A DNA stretch of 18,260 nucleotides, from positions 1-18,260 of the forward strand of contig DATBDN010000092.1 in NCBI GenBank assembly GCA_036269895.1. The letters are read 5' to 3'. Below the pieces are notes generated by a model that saw nothing but the letters and a program-made list of their open reading frames with translations, was not told the DNA's origin and ran no database searches. The DNA comes from DATBDN01 sp036269895 (lineage in GTDB: Bacteria > Actinomycetota > Thermoleophilia > Solirubrobacterales > Thermoleophilaceae). Positions 15,301-18,260 of the stretch are shown piece after piece (within the stretch, counting starts at the first letter, position 1; every line of letters starts with the position of its first letter). A program made the position numbers and the translations under genes.

Positions 15301-15574
15301 GGATCGTCGACACCCACGCGCGCTCGGTCTCGCGCGCCAAGTCGCGCTCGCCGAGCTCCGAGAGGCGCGCGCGGATACGCAGCTTCATCTCGGCCGCGGC
15401 CTTGTCGGTGAACGTGATGGCGAGCACGCTGTCGATGCCGGCCTCGTCGTCGCGCGCCGCGCGCACGAAGCGCTCGACCAGGACGCTCGTCTTGCCCGAG
15501 CCGGCACCGGCGTGCACGAACAACGGGCCGTCGCGGCGCTCCACCGCCCGCTGCTGCTGGGGCGTCGCCTTCAC
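12320..15574 (-). CDS. addA: AddA-type UvrD/RecB helicase-nuclease subunit
   Basis: The 1084-residue protein is an SF1A helicase fused to a RecB-type nuclease. Helicase motifs: Walker A AGAGSGKTS (22-30), Ia ITFTDKAAAEM, II VDELQDVNPLQ (DELQD at 249-253), III GDEMQSIYGFRHADV (280-294), and the later TIHNAKGLEFPVV and MYVALTRAEE. The nuclease domain has H877, D961 in GYLD, D974/K976 in DYK, and Q996/Y1000 in QRTVYA. C838 with C1065, C1068 and C1075 forms a four-cysteine set of the 4Fe-4S kind known from AddB and AdnA. The helicase unwinds broken double-stranded ends in recombinational repair. The GTG at 15572-15574 overlaps the addB stop as GTGA. An AdnB-like assignment is possible; I use addA because of the paired addB-like gene. 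An in-frame Ala-Pro-Gly repeat sits mid-protein. Confidence 0.93.
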   Translation of the reverse strand: MKATPQQQRAVERRDGPLFVHAGAGSGKTSVLVERFVRAARDDEAGIDSVLAITFTDKAAAEMKLRIRARLSELGERDLARETERAWVSTIHGFCSRVLRAHPLAAGIDPEYRVLDEGEAARLALHASEQAMEGFLGGDPQPDRLELIAAYGPDRLGQLVREFHARRRAAGETEPRLPVPDDDRDQREIACCRLLAELVERFGARYAEAKRRRSALDFEDLELLTRNLLAGSAGLRERYRARFAHVLVDELQDVNPLQEQLLELIAGQDESLPPHLFTVGDEMQSIYGFRHADVGVFQRRRAEAARANRIESLTVNFRSRAEILDVIDAGFSDVFGDAFQPLDAPDDAERTDEPRVELLMVDKSRPRWKETLGDDPFRAGDVPEWRAAEARLLAKRIQALAEAERRSYGDFVILLRALSDAPLYERALRDRGVPTYLAGGGGYWGQQQVADVRSYLAAVANPLDEVALMAALASPLGDVSLDAIVALGLAAKRSKRPLWDKLLAVVEEAPAAGAPAAGAPVGVSLAPRDRVRIRAFVDRLERDRGDAPRIALEDLLDRAVTDSGYDRAVLQMPDGERRMANLRKLMRVARSFEDEEGRDLRRFIDFLDEQRLIRPREGEATLEGAELGAVRLMTIHNAKGLEFPVVCVADLGREGREDDALLDLAADGRIGLRIATLEDGLVDSRDRAELREARRDADDLEERRVMYVALTRAEERLIVSGATDFEKWPQPTPLGAPANWLWRVLAPDMAERVVDGEVGGESTREWHGRTARVAWTACAPATVDAVLSPEDRAPEPLRDPADAQHMLALAPHFDPVAAPSPLPVSRLSYSALASYARCGYRFHLERVAGLHATEEVAPGADEFGADISALARGTVVHELLEHMDMTTGGVADDERIAAVIESNGGRASVDAVGDVRGMLRGFASSPMRERLGRAAGVRTEVPFAFNLRTSERSLLITGYLDVLAVESDRTLVLDYKTDALEGRDPAAVCDERYGGQRTVYALAALRSGAERVEVAYSFLERPDEVVSSAFTAADKPALEARLGELAAGLVAGRFEPSPAPGADLCAGCPGRAALCSWPPERTFA
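14015..14051. repeat. 15-bp tandem repeat inside addA (about 2.5 copies)
   Basis: The unit GGGCGCTCCGGCCGC occurs twice exactly at 14015-14044, and seven more bases of a third copy follow. It encodes an in-frame Ala-Pro-Ala-Ala-Gly linker, so copy changes would keep the reading frame. Confidence 0.85.
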
Positions 15575-18260
15575 GCCGCAGCGCCTGGTTCGTTCCGGCA
15601 GATCGACGGGAACGCGCAACCCGTGCCACCGGAGCAGCAGTTCGGCTTCGGCTGGATCTCGCCGTCGCGCATGCGGGAAACGACATTGCGGACCGTCTGG
15701 CGCGCCTCGTCCAGCGCCGCATCGAGCTCCTCTGGTGACTTCCAGTCGGTGCGGAAGTAGCGGTCGCCGAGCTCGTCCTTGTGAGCGTTGTCGACCACGC
15801 CGCGCGGGCGCAGGTCGTCACCGGCGAGCGGTTGATAGACCGCGCCGATCGGAACGAGGCCCATCAGGTCCTTTACGACCAGCGCGTAGAGCGGCGCCTG
15901 CAGCTTGCCCTTGTCGGCCCACTTGGCGACGCCCATCACGTTCTTGCCGCTTTTGTAGTCGACCACGAGCGCGTGGCCGTTCGCGCGGTCGACACGGTCG
16001 ATCACGCCGCGTATCTCGATGCCCTCGGGCTCGACGCGAAGCGCAGGCAGGCTGCTGTCCTTCAGGCCGAACGCGAGCTCCAGCTCCGTGGGCTCCAGCT
16101 CCGACTCGCTCTGCGCCTCGTGGCGCAGGAAACGCAGCAGGTCGTATTCCAGCCGCCGCACGGCCACGCGCACGCGCGTTTCGCTCGGCGAGAGCGGGAA
16201 CTCCGCCTGCTCCTCGCGCAGCGCCTCGTGCAGAAGGCCCTCGGCGATCGGCAGCGTCGCCTCTGTCACGCGCGCGGAGCCCGTCTGCCCGCGCAGCCGG
16301 CGGTAGGTCAGCTCGAGCACGCGGTGCGCGAACGCGCCGCGCACCAAGTGCTGCGGATCGGGTTCCAGCACGCCCGGCTCGAGCACGCGTTCGACGAGCC
16401 ACCGCACCGGGCACTCGGTGAAGGCCTCGAGCATGCCGGCGGAGAAGCCGCCGCGCTCGCCGAGCCACTCGCCGAGGGCGGGCGTGAGGATGCGCGTGGC
16501 AAGCCGTGGCATGACGCGCGGTGACTCGAGTGCGACCGCGCGCTGCCACTCCACCTCGGTCGGCGCCTGCTCGCGCGGCCAGGTGACTTCGGCAAGGTCG
16601 CGCAGCCGCGGCTTCGCAAGGGCGTCGCCGAAGACGTCCTTGACGTCCTCCACGAAGAACGAGCGTGCTTCCGGATTGCCGTCCTCGTCGCTGTGACGCC
16701 AGCTCAGGAACAGAAGGCGCTCCGCGCGGGAGATCGTCGCGTAGAAGAGATAGCGCTCGCGATCGAGCTGGTCCTCGCGCAGCGGCAGTGCCAAGCCGCC
16801 GGCGGAGGCGATCTCGCGACGGTCGTCGTCCGCGAGGAAGGGGTCCGCGCCGGCGGGAGCCGGCCACTCGCCCTCCTGCAGGCCGCAGGCGAAGACTGCG
16901 TCGAAGCGGCGGGCGCGGATCGTCTCGGGCGAGGCGATCTGAACGCGCTCCGGATCGGGTGCGTCGCCGGTCCGGACCTCCAGCTCCGCGAGCAGGTCGT
17001 GCAACGCGAACAGGTCGGCCTTGACGCCGGCGCGTGCAACGGCGGCGATCTCGGCAAGCGCCGAACGGACGGCGTCGAGCACGCGTGCATCGTCGAGCTC
17101 GGAGCCGCGGAGGACATGCGCGGCGCGCCTGTAGGGACCGGAGAAGCGAGCCTCCGCAATCCCAATCAATGTGTCGGCGATCGATTCCGCCGTACGCAGG
17201 CGCGCGACCTCGTCCAGAGGCCATCCGGCGAGCTGCTCGAACGTCGCCATCGCCTCGTCCGCGCTCCTGATCCCGGCTCGGCGCACCGCTGCCTCCAGCC
17301 GATCCGCGAGCGTCGGGTTTCGCAGCCGCCCCGGCGTCCGCAGGTAGGCCAGCAGGTCGGCGGCCGTGCCGCCGGGGCGCGCGCAGCGGATCAGCGCCAG
17401 CAAGCCGCGCCCGAGCGCCGTGTGGCCGAGCGGGACGCGGCGGTCGACCGAGTACGGGATCCCGTAGGTGTCGAATGCGTGGCTGGCAAGCGCCGCGTAG
17501 CGACGCGGGTCGCGGAACACGACCGCGATGTCGCCCGGACGCGTCCCGGCTCGCAGCAGCGCTAGCACCTCGGCGCCGATCAGCTCGATCTCGGCGCGTG
17601 CACCCCCGGCGGCCAGGAGCCGGACCGGAGCGGCCGCCGCCGCCTGCACGGCGCCCTCCACCCCCGATGGCGGGGGGGAGGCGAACAGCCCGCGCTCGAG
17701 CGCGTGCAGCCCCACCCGCGACTGCGGGTCGTAGTGGTCGTCCAGCGCCGGCAACTCCTCGACGCGCTCCCCCGCCAGCGCCCGGAGCCGCTCGAACATC
17801 GGCGCCAAGGGCTTGAACGCGACCCGCCCCCGCTCATACGGAAGCGCCACGACCACGTCCGTCTCAGACCGCTCCGCCAGCGCCTCGAGCGCCTCGAGCT
17901 CGAGCTCCGTGAAGTCGTCGAAGCCGTACACGAACACCGGTGTGCGGCCCCAGCGATGCGGCTCGTGCCGCAGCCGCTCGAGCGCCTGCCACTCGAACAG
18001 CTCGCGGTCGACCAGCCGAGCCGCCTCGAGCCGTTCGCGGTACGTGCGGTACAAAGCCGCGATCTCCGTCGCGTACGCGCCGCGCGAGCCCTCGGGCGCC
18101 CACCGCTTCAGCGCCGCAGCAAGCCGCCCCGGCTCGACCCGGCTTCGCTCGAGCTCGGCAAACAAGCGCACCGCGGCCCGGGCGAATCCAGGGCGCTCCG
18201 CGGACGCCGAGAGCGCCACGAGCCGCGTGCGCTTCGTCGCCTGCTCGGCGATCAATTCGA
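15571..18260 (-). CDS. addB: AddB-type helicase/nuclease subunit (5' end missing)
   Basis: About 895 residues are visible; the N-terminus lies beyond the right edge, perhaps a hundred residues or more. Visible landmarks (numbered from the TTG-encoded Leu at 18255): FVYGFDDFTELEL, an AVVFRDPRRYA motif IV region, VFACGLQEGEWP, and YLFYATISRAERLLFLSW (502-519), a motif VI relative. The nuclease domain has H644, D753 in GVIDRVD, D766/K768 in VDYKSGK, and Q786/Y790. Cysteines C615, C873, C874, C880 and C886 look like the AddB Fe-S set, though the spacing before AFPSIC is not the usual C-x2-C. AddB partners AddA at double-strand ends; in Bacillus it recognises Chi and its helicase motor is inactive. 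Whether this one has a Walker A motif cannot be seen. It is the first visible gene of the add-xse operon. Confidence 0.9.
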   Translation of the reverse strand, partial: ELIAEQATKRTRLVALSASAERPGFARAAVRLFAELERSRVEPGRLAAALKRWAPEGSRGAYATEIAALYRTYRERLEAARLVDRELFEWQALERLRHEPHRWGRTPVFVYGFDDFTELELEALEALAERSETDVVVALPYERGRVAFKPLAPMFERLRALAGERVEELPALDDHYDPQSRVGLHALERGLFASPPPSGVEGAVQAAAAAPVRLLAAGGARAEIELIGAEVLALLRAGTRPGDIAVVFRDPRRYAALASHAFDTYGIPYSVDRRVPLGHTALGRGLLALIRCARPGGTAADLLAYLRTPGRLRNPTLADRLEAAVRRAGIRSADEAMATFEQLAGWPLDEVARLRTAESIADTLIGIAEARFSGPYRRAAHVLRGSELDDARVLDAVRSALAEIAAVARAGVKADLFALHDLLAELEVRTGDAPDPERVQIASPETIRARRFDAVFACGLQEGEWPAPAGADPFLADDDRREIASAGGLALPLREDQLDRERYLFYATISRAERLLFLSWRHSDEDGNPEARSFFVEDVKDVFGDALAKPRLRDLAEVTWPREQAPTEVEWQRAVALESPRVMPRLATRILTPALGEWLGERGGFSAGMLEAFTECPVRWLVERVLEPGVLEPDPQHLVRGAFAHRVLELTYRRLRGQTGSARVTEATLPIAEGLLHEALREEQAEFPLSPSETRVRVAVRRLEYDLLRFLRHEAQSESELEPTELELAFGLKDSSLPALRVEPEGIEIRGVIDRVDRANGHALVVDYKSGKNVMGVAKWADKGKLQAPLYALVVKDLMGLVPIGAVYQPLAGDDLRPRGVVDNAHKDELGDRYFRTDWKSPEELDAALDEARQTVRNVVSRMRDGEIQPKPNCCSGGTGCAFPSICRNEPGAAA

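Overview
The window is high-GC, densely coding bacterial DNA that reads as an ordinary chromosomal segment of an actinobacterium. A WS/DGAT acyltransferase, an H1-like lysine-rich protein, a Gram-positive-type SufB and an AddB/AddA recombination pair together suggest the deep-branching Thermoleophilia/Solirubrobacterales. That placement rests on gene content and codon style, not on a search. I see no rRNA, tRNA, CRISPR array, insertion sequence or prophage. No non-coding gap exceeds about 180 bases.

Layout from left to right. (1) An extended SDR reductase runs leftward off the window edge. It is divergent from sufB, a core Fe-S scaffold gene without its usual suf neighbours. Two genes follow on the + strand: a SpoIIM-like membrane protein and a DipZ-type thioredoxin-fold protein that contains no cysteine. 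(2) On the minus strand are an H1-like protein built from 5- and 11-residue Lys-rich repeats, and ispH of the non-mevalonate isoprenoid pathway. (3) Divergent from ispH is a WS/DGAT wax ester/triacylglycerol synthase. It converges, with a 7-base overlap, on a DUF59 (MIP18/SufT-like) Fe-S assembly factor. (4) A tightly coupled + strand trio follows: fxsA, a beta-rich unknown and a HAD hydrolase, joined by 4-base ATGA and GTGA overlaps. (5) From about 9.4 kb to the right edge everything is on the minus strand. In transcription order the genes are addB (5' end cut off), addA, xseA, xseB, an unknown acidic protein and a lipoprotein thermonuclease.

The clearest functional unit is addB-addA-xseA-xseB. 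Its genes overlap by 4, 4 and 11 bases, so it should be one translationally coupled operon. It joins a double-strand-break end-processing helicase-nuclease to the single-strand exonuclease VII. Both Add subunits carry a RecB-type nuclease domain and a four-cysteine set suitable for an Fe-S cluster. The Fe-S theme recurs in sufB, the DUF59 gene and the cluster enzyme IspH.

I found no convincing new multi-gene system. The points most worth checking are the cysteine-free DipZ-like protein, the cysteine sets on both Add subunits, the altered conserved loop in XseA, the two-period repeat of the H1-like protein, and two proteins of unknown family.
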